Positions 1 to 6,142 of a stretch of 37,375 nt of DNA are shown in pieces. A model generated the notes under the pieces. That model saw only the letters and a list, made by a program, of their open reading frames with translations, was not told where the DNA came from and searched no databases. The stretch's first letter is position 1. The number at the start of each line of letters is the position of its first letter. Location of the stretch: assembly GCA_019187365.1 (NCBI GenBank), contig JABARE010000056.1, positions 1 to 37,375 of the forward strand, given 5' to 3'. The DNA is from Saprospiraceae bacterium. GTDB lineage: Bacteria > Bacteroidota > Bacteroidia > Chitinophagales > Saprospiraceae. The translations under genes and the position numbers were made by a program.

Positions 1-69
1 TAAAATCACATCTCTTCGCAATTGCTGCAAAGCTTCATTAGATAATTTACGCCCATCCTTTATTTTCAT
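1..69 (-). CDS. IS630-like transposase, N-terminal fragment running off the window
   Basis: An open frame starts at the ATG at 69 on the minus strand and is still open at base 1. Its first residues (MKIKDGRKLSNEALQQLRR) resemble the helix-turn-helix start of IS630-family transposases, which recognise element ends and catalyse cut-and-paste transposition with a DDE domain. Only about 23 residues are visible, so the catalytic domain cannot be checked and completeness is unknown. The frame begins where the upstream secreted-protein gene (66-650) ends, which fits an insertion element landing in that gene. The family call rests on a short N-terminal resemblance recalled from the family and is tentative. 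Confidence 0.45.
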   Translation of the reverse strand, partial: MKIKDGRKLSNEALQQLRRDVIL

Positions 70-120
70 GGCATAAAGATACAAAACATATTTATAAGTG
101 TGTACTTTTTAACAATTTTA
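1..120 (-). mobile_element. Left-edge insertion element end (probable IS630-like), boundary approximate
   Basis: The stretch between the transposase-like start at 69 and roughly 115-125 is very AT-rich and is read by gene 66-650 as a low-complexity tail (IINKIVKKYTLINMFCIFMP), unlike the rest of that protein. I infer that the element end lies about here and that the tail is translated element DNA. The terminal inverted repeat cannot be verified because the other end lies outside the window. Confidence 0.35.
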
Positions 121-650
121 TTAATAATAAATCGGTAAACTAAATTTGATGCAGTAGGATAGTTAAAATCATTGCAGTTTTCAGTGATGTATTCATAAAG
201 ACTTGAACTCCCGGCCAATCGACCTAAATTTGGTACACCACTTATTCTGATTACAGGCAATCCAAGTGGTATTTCATCTCCACAATCGACTTCTTGTTGT
301 CTTCGAGGAATTAAATTTGAAATCTCCTCAAATACCTGACAAATTACCTCTTCATAATTCGGTGAAGGGGAATTCCCAAAGATAAGTGTGAAATATCCGG
401 AATTACAAATACTAATTTGCTGTGTAGAATCAACCTCAAATTTATCATAGGTGTTACCAAAACGATCGTATAGAATTGAATCCGGATTACTGGAAGTGGA
501 CTGATGCGCGGGTAAGGCGCCACAAAAATTCACTCCTTGTGCCATTAACTGGAGTGCATTAAAATGAAGAATAAAAAATAATAGTAAGCACCTTTTCCCT
601 ACAATTAATGCAACTTTATCAATAAGGACGTAAGGACGTAAGGATTTCAT
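66..650 (-). CDS. Secreted protein with octamer-repeat start, probably truncated at its 3' end
   Basis: A protein of 194 residues. I choose the ATG at 650 because a well-formed Bacteroidota promoter lies 28-60 bases upstream and the same ATG context recurs at 5778. The protein begins MKSLRPYVL, encoded by two octamer copies, then has a hydrophobic signal segment around residues 20-38 ending near LMAQ. The mature part (FCGALP..., then a D-R-F-G-N-T-Y stretch and a cysteine-containing segment) resembles the start of large Bacteroidota T9SS cargo proteins rather than a complete domain. No C-terminal sorting domain is present. The last 20 or so residues are low-complexity and coincide with an IS630-like element end, so the gene is probably a 5' remnant of a longer one. 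Function is not recognised. Two octamers keep the frame open, so this copy is translatable as it stands. Confidence 0.55.
   Translation of the reverse strand: MKSLRPYVLIDKVALIVGKRCLLLFFILHFNALQLMAQGVNFCGALPAHQSTSSNPDSILYDRFGNTYDKFEVDSTQQISICNSGYFTLIFGNSPSPNYEEVICQVFEEISNLIPRRQQEVDCGDEIPLGLPVIRISGVPNLGRLAGSSSLYEYITENCNDFNYPTASNLVYRFIINKIVKKYTLINMFCIFMP
624..647 (-). repeat. Short octamer tract, two AAGGACGT copies plus a degenerate third, inside the start of gene 66-650
   Basis: Reading the + strand, AAGGACGT occurs at 624-631 and 632-639, followed by AAGGATTT and the CAT (start codon) at 648-650. On the coding strand this is codons 2-9 of the secreted protein. It is the short counterpart of the eight-copy tract at 5704-5767. 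The difference of six units (48 bases) is a whole number of codons. Confidence 0.9.
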
Positions 651-677
651 ACCTGTAGTGTTTGCGGTTATTTGTAC

Positions 678-709
678 CAAAAGTAATTCTTTTTTCTCAA
701 TTTTCCAAA
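678..709 (-). promoter_or_regulatory. Bacteroidota-type promoter for gene 66-650
   Basis: On the minus strand a TTTG (-33 type, plus-strand 706-709) is followed after 20 bases by TACTTTTG (-7 type, plus-strand 678-685), matching the TTTG/TAnnTTTG consensus of the Bacteroidota primary sigma factor. The predicted start of transcription is about 670, leaving a leader of about 20 bases before the ATG at 650. The same boxes with the same spacing occur upstream of the ATG at 5778. Confidence 0.7.
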
Positions 710-744
710 TCGTTTTCACCCGACGCATTATATTTTTACTTATC

Positions 745-976
745 TTGGGTCGCCGGGTTCTACAACCATCCAATTGGGAATCCGTCTGTCCCCGTGCGTT
801 CGCCATCTGCAAACCGGATACTGTACTACAGCGCCCTGACGGCGTCTCTTTCGGGACTGCTGTTCGGCTTTGATACCGTCGTCATCTCCGGTGCGGAACA
901 AACGATCCAGAACCTTTGGCAACTGAGCAGCCTACAGCACGGACTTGCCATCAGCATGGCGCTTTGGGGTACCGTG
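745..976 (+). pseudogene. Truncated 5' copy of the MFS sugar transporter
   Basis: The plus frame reads RILYYSALTASLSGLLFGFD..., nearly identical to the first 60 or so residues of the intact transporter at 6143-7489. It stops matching at about base 976, after the residues MALWGTV. Downstream the frame continues with unrelated residues to a TGA at 1091-1093, so at most a fusion peptide with two membrane helices could be made. Its own -7-like box reads TATCTTGG (740-747) where the intact copy has TATCTTTG. I regard it as a duplication relic rather than a working gene. Confidence 0.85.
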
Positions 977-1112
977 TTCCGAGCGCATAAGCGCAAGGGT
1001 GCGCAGGCTGACCTTTCTCCAACATTGGGAGCTCTGATCTTCAAAAATCATACGCTTCAAACTCTAACGGATGGTACTTCAACTCACACATGAATTTTCA
1101 TGCCTTTTCATC
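977..1112. other. Short unassigned stretch between the transporter relic and gene 1113-2903
   Basis: After the duplication breakpoint the sequence matches nothing else in the window. It carries the out-of-homology tail of the relic frame and the 3' flank of the T9SS gene. No terminator hairpin, RNA gene or promoter was recognised. Confidence 0.4.
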
Positions 1113-2903
1113 CTATAATTTATAGATCCTTTTTGAATTGATTACTTTCCCGTCTTCCGTCACTTTTGCAAAATACACTCCACCAGGCAAATTCTTCAAA
1201 TTCATATAATTACTTCCCTGATAGATAGATTTGCGATCAATAGGCATACCCCATAAATCGTAAAGTATTAAGATCATTTTTTGGGGATTATAATCCACTA
1301 CATTTATGATCACCTCATCTACACATGGATTGGGCCAGATTTGAATTTCCGGTATTTCATGTTCATCTTCCGTGTTTACCATTACGCCTATTCTAAAAGT
1401 ACGACATAATGTATCTTCACCATTTCGATTTTTTACAATCAAACAAACTTCATAGATGCCCTTTTCAGAAAATTGATGTGTCGGATTTTTGGCATCACTG
1501 GTATTGGCATTACTTTTGGTGTCGCCAAAATTCCAACTCCACTCTTCAACTTCATATGCGCTTAAATCCGTAAATTCAAACTTTAAATAATCTGAGGTAT
1601 CCTGGTCATATCTCCAATGACACCAAGGGATATTGTCAATTCCCAAACTATCGCATATACTTCCATCGATTGGGCCAAGGCGATAGTATGGATAATATGG
1701 CATAGTTTTCTTAATTGAATAAAATGGAACTACATGTTGTCTAAAATCACAATCATTTCCCAGCTTATCCGGTCTGTTTATTACATGTAAATGCCGTGTT
1801 TGTATGAAATTCGGGTTACAATATATTCTACCGTCCGGACCAAGTTGAAGTTGTCCAAAGAAAGTAGGCCCATAAATATTAGCAAATAAATGAGATAGAT
1901 AACCATCGTATCTCGCAATTTCAATTCTAGAATTTATTTGACCATTTACTATTGGATATTGATACAGCACTTGCCCGCTACATATATACAAAATCTCATT
2001 TGAAGAAGAAAATGCGCAACCTACCGATATACTTTCCGTCGAATCAATTTTAAAATTCTGATGTTTGGAAAGTTCTCCCGTATTTCTGTCAAAGTGATAA
2101 AAGTCAAATTCTGAACCACTCCATTCATTCAAGTCATCTTTAGTTCCTATAACATAGTAATCTCCATTAGGTGAAAAACAAGCAAATCCATCACCGCTGT
2201 TCCTCCTGTCTCCAATTTCCTGGATACTACTAAGTTTAACATCTGTTGGATCAATCAATAAAGTATAATATTTATTACTGAATCTTCCCGGCACGAGTGC
2301 CCACCAATCTCTACCGTTAGCATGTTTGCAATATGCTACTTTCCCAGTATCCAATGTGTCATTCAAAACATTCTTCCGAATTATTTTTAAGCTTACTCCA
2401 ATATGCTTATTCGTCTCCACCATTTCACAATAATTAAAATAATTAGCCATAAGAGTAGCGGTCGTATCCAGAAATATTATTTCATCCTGCTCATACAAAA
2501 GATAGTAGGAAGTATCATTTCCCGGCTTGGGAATAATACTAGAGCCTTGCATTAAGAACTCACAATCCCCGTCCGGGCATACTTGACGTGAGTTTATAAT
2601 ATATTGATATCTATAATCTTCTACGTTATAACCATCGAAACAAAATAGATATTTACCTTTCCGATCCGAAATTGAACAACCATAATTGTGAAAATCACTT
2701 TTTAAATAAGGGTTGTACACCACTATGGGGTTACCTGAAGTTGAACCAAATTCCAAAATATTTATTCCTTCTATAGTGTCTGATGGATTATCGGAAAAGT
2801 CATATCCAAAGATCCAATTAAAATCATATTTTTGAGATTTTAAATTAGTATTCAAAAAAAATATTACTATTAACACATAAATTATTCTGAATTTTATTTG
2901 CAT
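1113..2903 (-). CDS. T9SS cargo protein: propeller-like domain, PKD domain, type A sorting domain
   Basis: A 596-residue protein starting with a Sec signal peptide (residues 1-23, ending LKSQ). Residues of about 25-410 form a large domain with repeated strand-like segments and a GPDGRIY motif, typical of propeller-like proteins found before PKD domains in this phylum. A PKD domain follows at about 435-510, with the WSWNFGD motif. The last 80 or so residues are a T9SS type A sorting domain (IWPNPCVDEVIIN, LYDLWG, LPGGVYFAKV). The protein should cross the outer membrane and be anchored or released at the cell surface; a ligand or enzyme activity is not evident. Its ATG lies nine bases after the stop of the beta-helix gene, so the two form an operon and this gene probably depends on the same phase-variable leader. 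Base composition is AT-rich, like its partner. Confidence 0.8.
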   Translation of the reverse strand: MQIKFRIIYVLIVIFFLNTNLKSQKYDFNWIFGYDFSDNPSDTIEGINILEFGSTSGNPIVVYNPYLKSDFHNYGCSISDRKGKYLFCFDGYNVEDYRYQYIINSRQVCPDGDCEFLMQGSSIIPKPGNDTSYYLLYEQDEIIFLDTTATLMANYFNYCEMVETNKHIGVSLKIIRKNVLNDTLDTGKVAYCKHANGRDWWALVPGRFSNKYYTLLIDPTDVKLSSIQEIGDRRNSGDGFACFSPNGDYYVIGTKDDLNEWSGSEFDFYHFDRNTGELSKHQNFKIDSTESISVGCAFSSSNEILYICSGQVLYQYPIVNGQINSRIEIARYDGYLSHLFANIYGPTFFGQLQLGPDGRIYCNPNFIQTRHLHVINRPDKLGNDCDFRQHVVPFYSIKKTMPYYPYYRLGPIDGSICDSLGIDNIPWCHWRYDQDTSDYLKFEFTDLSAYEVEEWSWNFGDTKSNANTSDAKNPTHQFSEKGIYEVCLIVKNRNGEDTLCRTFRIGVMVNTEDEHEIPEIQIWPNPCVDEVIINVVDYNPQKMILILYDLWGMPIDRKSIYQGSNYMNLKNLPGGVYFAKVTEDGKVINSKRIYKL

Positions 2904-2912
2904 GGTTCAAAC

Positions 2913-5636
2913 TTAATTTTCAGTTTTTACAAGTTTTATTGAAATTGTAGGATCATCATTGTGGTATATCCGAACAAAATATATTCCACTGGCTAACTCA
3001 TGTATGTCTATTTCATTTACTCCTTCATTTAAAAATTCCATTTTTTTTCTGCATTGTTGATCTAAAGATATAATTTCCATTATAAAAAGTTCATTTAAAT
3101 CCCTTTTAATGGTAAGGCTAATGGAATTATTCGACGGATTGGGCATTAAACTTACTTTATTACGGCTCGCCACATGATTATTATTAGATAATAATATTGA
3201 TTCAACATTACAAAGTGTATCATCATCAAAATAAAGTGAATCGAAATTACTAATAATTGATCTTGCTAAATAAACAACAGTTCCGCCTTCTTGTACACAT
3301 TGAGAGGCCACATCATATAAATCATCATATTGAGTTTCATTCAAGGAATCCAATCCTGCTAATACTACCCTAGCATATAAGTCTAACGTAATACTTTCAT
3401 TATTCTCAATTAAACCATTAGGTGTAATCTCAGATAAATAATCAAGAATCATTTCTGCCATGGAATGTTTTGCTTCTTGAATTGAATCTGTTAGTGTATA
3501 ATATATTTCTCGATTATCTAAAATATCACCATTTAAATTATTAATGAGTGCCCAGATACTATCCCTCACCACAATTGAGGTATCACTTAGATACTCTTCC
3601 GTTTGACCATTTACCTCATCAATTAATATATCCACCGATTCATTTAAACTATCAAGAAGTTTTATATGGACTGTATCAATCTTGAAAGTATTTAAAATAC
3701 AATTATATATTGTATAGTATTTATGCACATTATTTGCAACGCTTTCATTATAGAAAGAATCAATACTATTGATGGTATCAATTAGCTCAGGATGGTAGTT
3801 CAATTTATCATATAGAAATTTTATTCCCTCCCATTGGGCTACATTTCCAAAATCATTATCCGCCAATTCACCGTGAGAAATGTCCTCATCAGTCTGCGTA
3901 AGATAATTGTCAGGTATATTTCTAAATTCACTTGAAGGAATGATACACTGGGGATCTGATAGGCAAGGTGCAGCATATGAATTTGATATTGTATTCATCC
4001 ATAAACCAGTAGAACATGCTTGCGAAGGAAGAATGGATGGTGGCCAACTAGGGGCGCTGCACCCTCCTGCCCAAACTTGTGATCTCCTACGCACCCGTAA
4101 ATCAGAATTTGCATTTCTTGCATGCGCTTTAGTAGTTCCAATTTCACTAGATAAAGAACCATCCCACAGATTTTCTGCCGATTTATTAGGAAATTTTCTG
4201 AAGTCTGGTTGCGGACCATAAATAGCACCATTGTTTAAAAGCAATCCATTAAAATAAGTTCCCAAACTTCTATTGTATAACCATTTCGAACGGTCACAAT
4301 TATTTGTATATGAATAGGCTGTATGGGCATTTTTAACACTGTTACAACAATAGGTCACATTTTGCGATAAGGTGCTCTTTATTCCCCATCTGCTGCTAAA
4401 ATCATCATAGTTATCTCCTTCTATTTGGTTCGCAATCAAATAGCAATTATTTGCGTTTCGCAAAACAATTCCACCGGCTTGTAACCATTGATGCGCTTCT
4501 ATCGGTTCTAACTCGGAAATAAAATAAATTTTATTCCTAGTAACCTGCGATGCCGCACTATTTGTTAAACCAATACCGTTACAATTTCGGTCTAAAGAAA
4601 AGTAATTATTTTCCACTGTTGAACTATATTTCACCCCTTCAAAATATACACCATATCTCTCTGACAAATAGGCACGAACATCATCAGATATAAAACCGCT
4701 GTTCTTAATTGTAGGTACGAATCCTAAGACAGGATTTTTTATCCATATGCCATATTTTCTAAAACTTATCGAATCATTATTAAACTCCGAGTTTCCCGTT
4801 TGACCATCCTCATAAATTCCAACATCTACATTCATCATCATATTATCTGACACATTCCGCAAATTAGAATTATTTGACCTAATGCCAACTAATGCTTCAT
4901 CAATTGTACAATTTGCTATTTTTATTGCAACAGAATTTAAGCCACAATAAATTGCAAAGCCCTGCAGTTTTACTAAATTATAATCCACATCTCCAATTAA
5001 TGCAAGCATATTTTGAAAAATACAATTGTCAACAGAAACTGTAGAATTATTAAGTGCTGTAATTCCATTAATTTGCCGGCTAAAAGTGCAGTTTCTTACA
5101 TCCATTGTAGTATTATAATATGCTTGGATACCGCCCCAAGAAATAGCATCACTAACTCTATTATTTACAGGTTCCCCATCGGTGGGTAATAAATAATCCT
5201 CACACAAAAATTGATTCTGAATGATGGTGGAGAGATTCACCCCACCATCAGGAATTCTAATACCGACATAATTCCTATTGAATTCATTTTCAGTAATTAA
5301 TTTAATGGTTGACCCACTTAAAGCGTTAATCCCATAATAAGCATCACTAATAAAGTTACCCCAAAAATTTAAAACTGACCCATTTTCCAATTCTATTCCT
5401 CTGTACATTATTCCTTCACATGCATCATAATATGCACCTTGACTATCAAGTGTTTTGCCAGATTTTACTAAGATTTTGGCAGATTGCCCAAAATAAATAT
5501 GAGAATTCGATTTAAATTTTTGGAGAGTCCTGTCAATATTTAAAGTTCCTTGCAGACAAATCGACTGCCCCGAACTCAATTCTATTGGAACAGATGTACT
5601 TGAAATATTTGTAACCGATGCTTTACTTGTACCCAC
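2913..5636 (-). CDS. T9SS cargo protein: parallel beta-helix repeats, sorting domain; start out of frame (phase OFF)
   Basis: The uninterrupted frame has 907 codons from a GTG at 5636. Residues of about 30-480 are right-handed beta-helix repeats of the NosD/pectate-lyase-like type (short N-rich turns: ENEFNRNYVGI, VDNCIFQNM, VENNYFSLDRN). An acidic, probably helical segment follows at about 590-800, and the C-terminus is a T9SS type A sorting domain (LMPNPSNNSISLTI, LASGIYFVRI). The GTG is unlikely to be the real start. In the same frame upstream lie FSLNVVGFLTGQACNCP residues that look like a signal peptide, but this frame meets a TGA at 5777-5775. The good ATG at 5778, behind a consensus promoter, is one base out of frame because of the octamer tract at 5704-5767. 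It is probably a surface adhesin or carbohydrate-binding protein, by analogy only. It is the first gene of an operon with 1113-2903. Confidence 0.8.
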   Translation of the reverse strand: MGTSKASVTNISSTSVPIELSSGQSICLQGTLNIDRTLQKFKSNSHIYFGQSAKILVKSGKTLDSQGAYYDACEGIMYRGIELENGSVLNFWGNFISDAYYGINALSGSTIKLITENEFNRNYVGIRIPDGGVNLSTIIQNQFLCEDYLLPTDGEPVNNRVSDAISWGGIQAYYNTTMDVRNCTFSRQINGITALNNSTVSVDNCIFQNMLALIGDVDYNLVKLQGFAIYCGLNSVAIKIANCTIDEALVGIRSNNSNLRNVSDNMMMNVDVGIYEDGQTGNSEFNNDSISFRKYGIWIKNPVLGFVPTIKNSGFISDDVRAYLSERYGVYFEGVKYSSTVENNYFSLDRNCNGIGLTNSAASQVTRNKIYFISELEPIEAHQWLQAGGIVLRNANNCYLIANQIEGDNYDDFSSRWGIKSTLSQNVTYCCNSVKNAHTAYSYTNNCDRSKWLYNRSLGTYFNGLLLNNGAIYGPQPDFRKFPNKSAENLWDGSLSSEIGTTKAHARNANSDLRVRRRSQVWAGGCSAPSWPPSILPSQACSTGLWMNTISNSYAAPCLSDPQCIIPSSEFRNIPDNYLTQTDEDISHGELADNDFGNVAQWEGIKFLYDKLNYHPELIDTINSIDSFYNESVANNVHKYYTIYNCILNTFKIDTVHIKLLDSLNESVDILIDEVNGQTEEYLSDTSIVVRDSIWALINNLNGDILDNREIYYTLTDSIQEAKHSMAEMILDYLSEITPNGLIENNESITLDLYARVVLAGLDSLNETQYDDLYDVASQCVQEGGTVVYLARSIISNFDSLYFDDDTLCNVESILLSNNNHVASRNKVSLMPNPSNNSISLTIKRDLNELFIMEIISLDQQCRKKMEFLNEGVNEIDIHELASGIYFVRIYHNDDPTISIKLVKTEN

Positions 5637-5778
5637 AAAATAAGAATTTTGGGGACAATTGCATGCTTGGCCTGTTAAAAACCCTACAACATTAAGACTA
5701 AATAAGGACGTAAGGACGTAAGGACGTAAGGACGTAAGGACGTAAGGACGTAAGGACGTAAGGACGTAAGGATTTCAT
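5637..5778 (-). other. 5' coding segment of the beta-helix gene with an out-of-frame ATG
   Basis: The minus strand reads ATG AAA TCC at 5778, then eight octamers, then ATT TAG: with eight units the ATG frame stops at once. The distance from the ATG (5778) to the body frame (5636) is 142 bases, one more than a multiple of three. Adding one octamer or removing two makes it a multiple of three, and the reading then passes through FSLNVVGFLTGQA into the beta-helix protein. The segment therefore acts as an on/off switch by unit number, as far as sequence alone can show. Confidence 0.75.
5704..5767 (-). repeat. Octanucleotide tandem repeat, eight perfect AAGGACGT units (phase-variation tract)
   Basis: Eight uninterrupted copies of AAGGACGT lie end to end, followed by a degenerate ninth (AAGGATTT, 5768-5775) and the start codon at 5776-5778. 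On the coding strand the unit is ACGTCCTT. Because eight is not a multiple of three, each gained or lost unit shifts the downstream frame. The tract itself has no stop codon in any of its three coding-strand frames and always encodes a cycle of L-R-P-Y-V-L-T-S. Perfect short tandem repeats of this length are prone to slipped-strand changes during replication (established knowledge of contingency loci). Confidence 0.95.
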
Positions 5779-5805
5779 AATTTTAGCATTTTGGGTTATT
5801 TATAC

Positions 5806-5837
5806 CAAAAGTAATCCACTTTTATCAATTTTCCAAA
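5806..5837 (-). promoter_or_regulatory. Bacteroidota-type promoter for the beta-helix/PKD operon
   Basis: On the minus strand TTTG (plus-strand 5834-5837), a 20-base spacer, then TACTTTTG (plus-strand 5806-5813) fit the TTTG/TAnnTTTG consensus. The predicted transcription start is about 5799, about 20 bases before the ATG at 5778. Both boxes and the exact spacing are conserved at 678-709, which supports 5778 and 650 as the true starts and shows that the octamer tract is transcribed and translated rather than being a promoter spacer. Confidence 0.75.
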
Positions 5838-5863
5838 TCATTTTCACCCGATACATTTTTTTT

Positions 5864-6084
5864 AACCCAAATCATGCATTAGAAAAAGGGTTAGGAGGCC
5901 TTATGAACTCCTAATTTTCAACCCAAATCATACAATGGAACCAAAAGAATAGCATAAAACATTGATTATCAATACCAAATTTCTAATGCATTGCATTAGA
6001 TAAGGTGTTTGAATGGACTTGATAGAATGCTTGTTCTCATTGCCGATTATGTCAAATTGAAAAATCTAATGCATGATTTGGGTT
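5864..6084. mobile_element. MITE-like element with 20-bp perfect terminal inverted repeats
   Basis: The left end AACCCAAATCATGCATTAGA (5864-5883) is the exact reverse complement of 6065-6084. Both sides carry TTTAA, so the target duplication is TA, TTAA or TTTAA. The duplicated locus at 620-976 lacks the element: its uninterrupted sequence around the TA at 737-738 serves as an empty site. There is no coding capacity. Inside are a 7-bp hairpin (5891-5897 with 5908-5914), a partial copy of the end (AACCCAAATCAT at 5920-5931) and a palindrome of the inner end motif (TCTAATGCA/TGCATTAGA, 5982-6000). It is probably non-autonomous and mobilised by a transposase encoded elsewhere. Confidence 0.8.
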
Positions 6085-6089
6085 TAACT

Positions 6090-6097
6090 TATCTTTG
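6090..6097 (+). promoter_or_regulatory. -7 box for the MFS transporter, next to the MITE right end
   Basis: TATCTTTG matches TAnnTTTG. Transcription would begin near 6104, downstream of the possible TTG start at 6095, which favours the GTG at 6143 as the start codon. No -33 box is seen at 19-21 bases upstream; that position now lies inside the inserted element. Confidence 0.45.
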
Positions 6098-6142
6098 GTT
6101 GACGGTTTCCATAACCATCCTATTTGGAATCCGGTTAGCCCC

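Larger units (their letters stand above)
620..976. repeat. Direct repeat, copy 1: promoter/ATG/octamer plus transporter 5' end
   Basis: This segment matches 5700-6325 in the same orientation once the 220-bp element at 5864-6084 and six octamers are removed. The promoter part is about three-quarters identical by eye, and the transporter-coding part is about 95% identical (eight or so differences over about 165 bases). It ends abruptly at about 976, inside the transporter coding sequence. The two copies flank a roughly 5-kb segment with two T9SS cargo genes. Confidence 0.85.

Noticed and set aside
5704..5767. CRISPR array
   Set aside because: Units are eight bases with no spacers, inside a coding 5' end; this is a simple tandem repeat.
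5704..5767. Octamer tract as a promoter-spacer switch
   Set aside because: The promoter boxes with a 20-base spacer lie upstream of the tract in both copies, so the tract is downstream of the transcription start and within codons.
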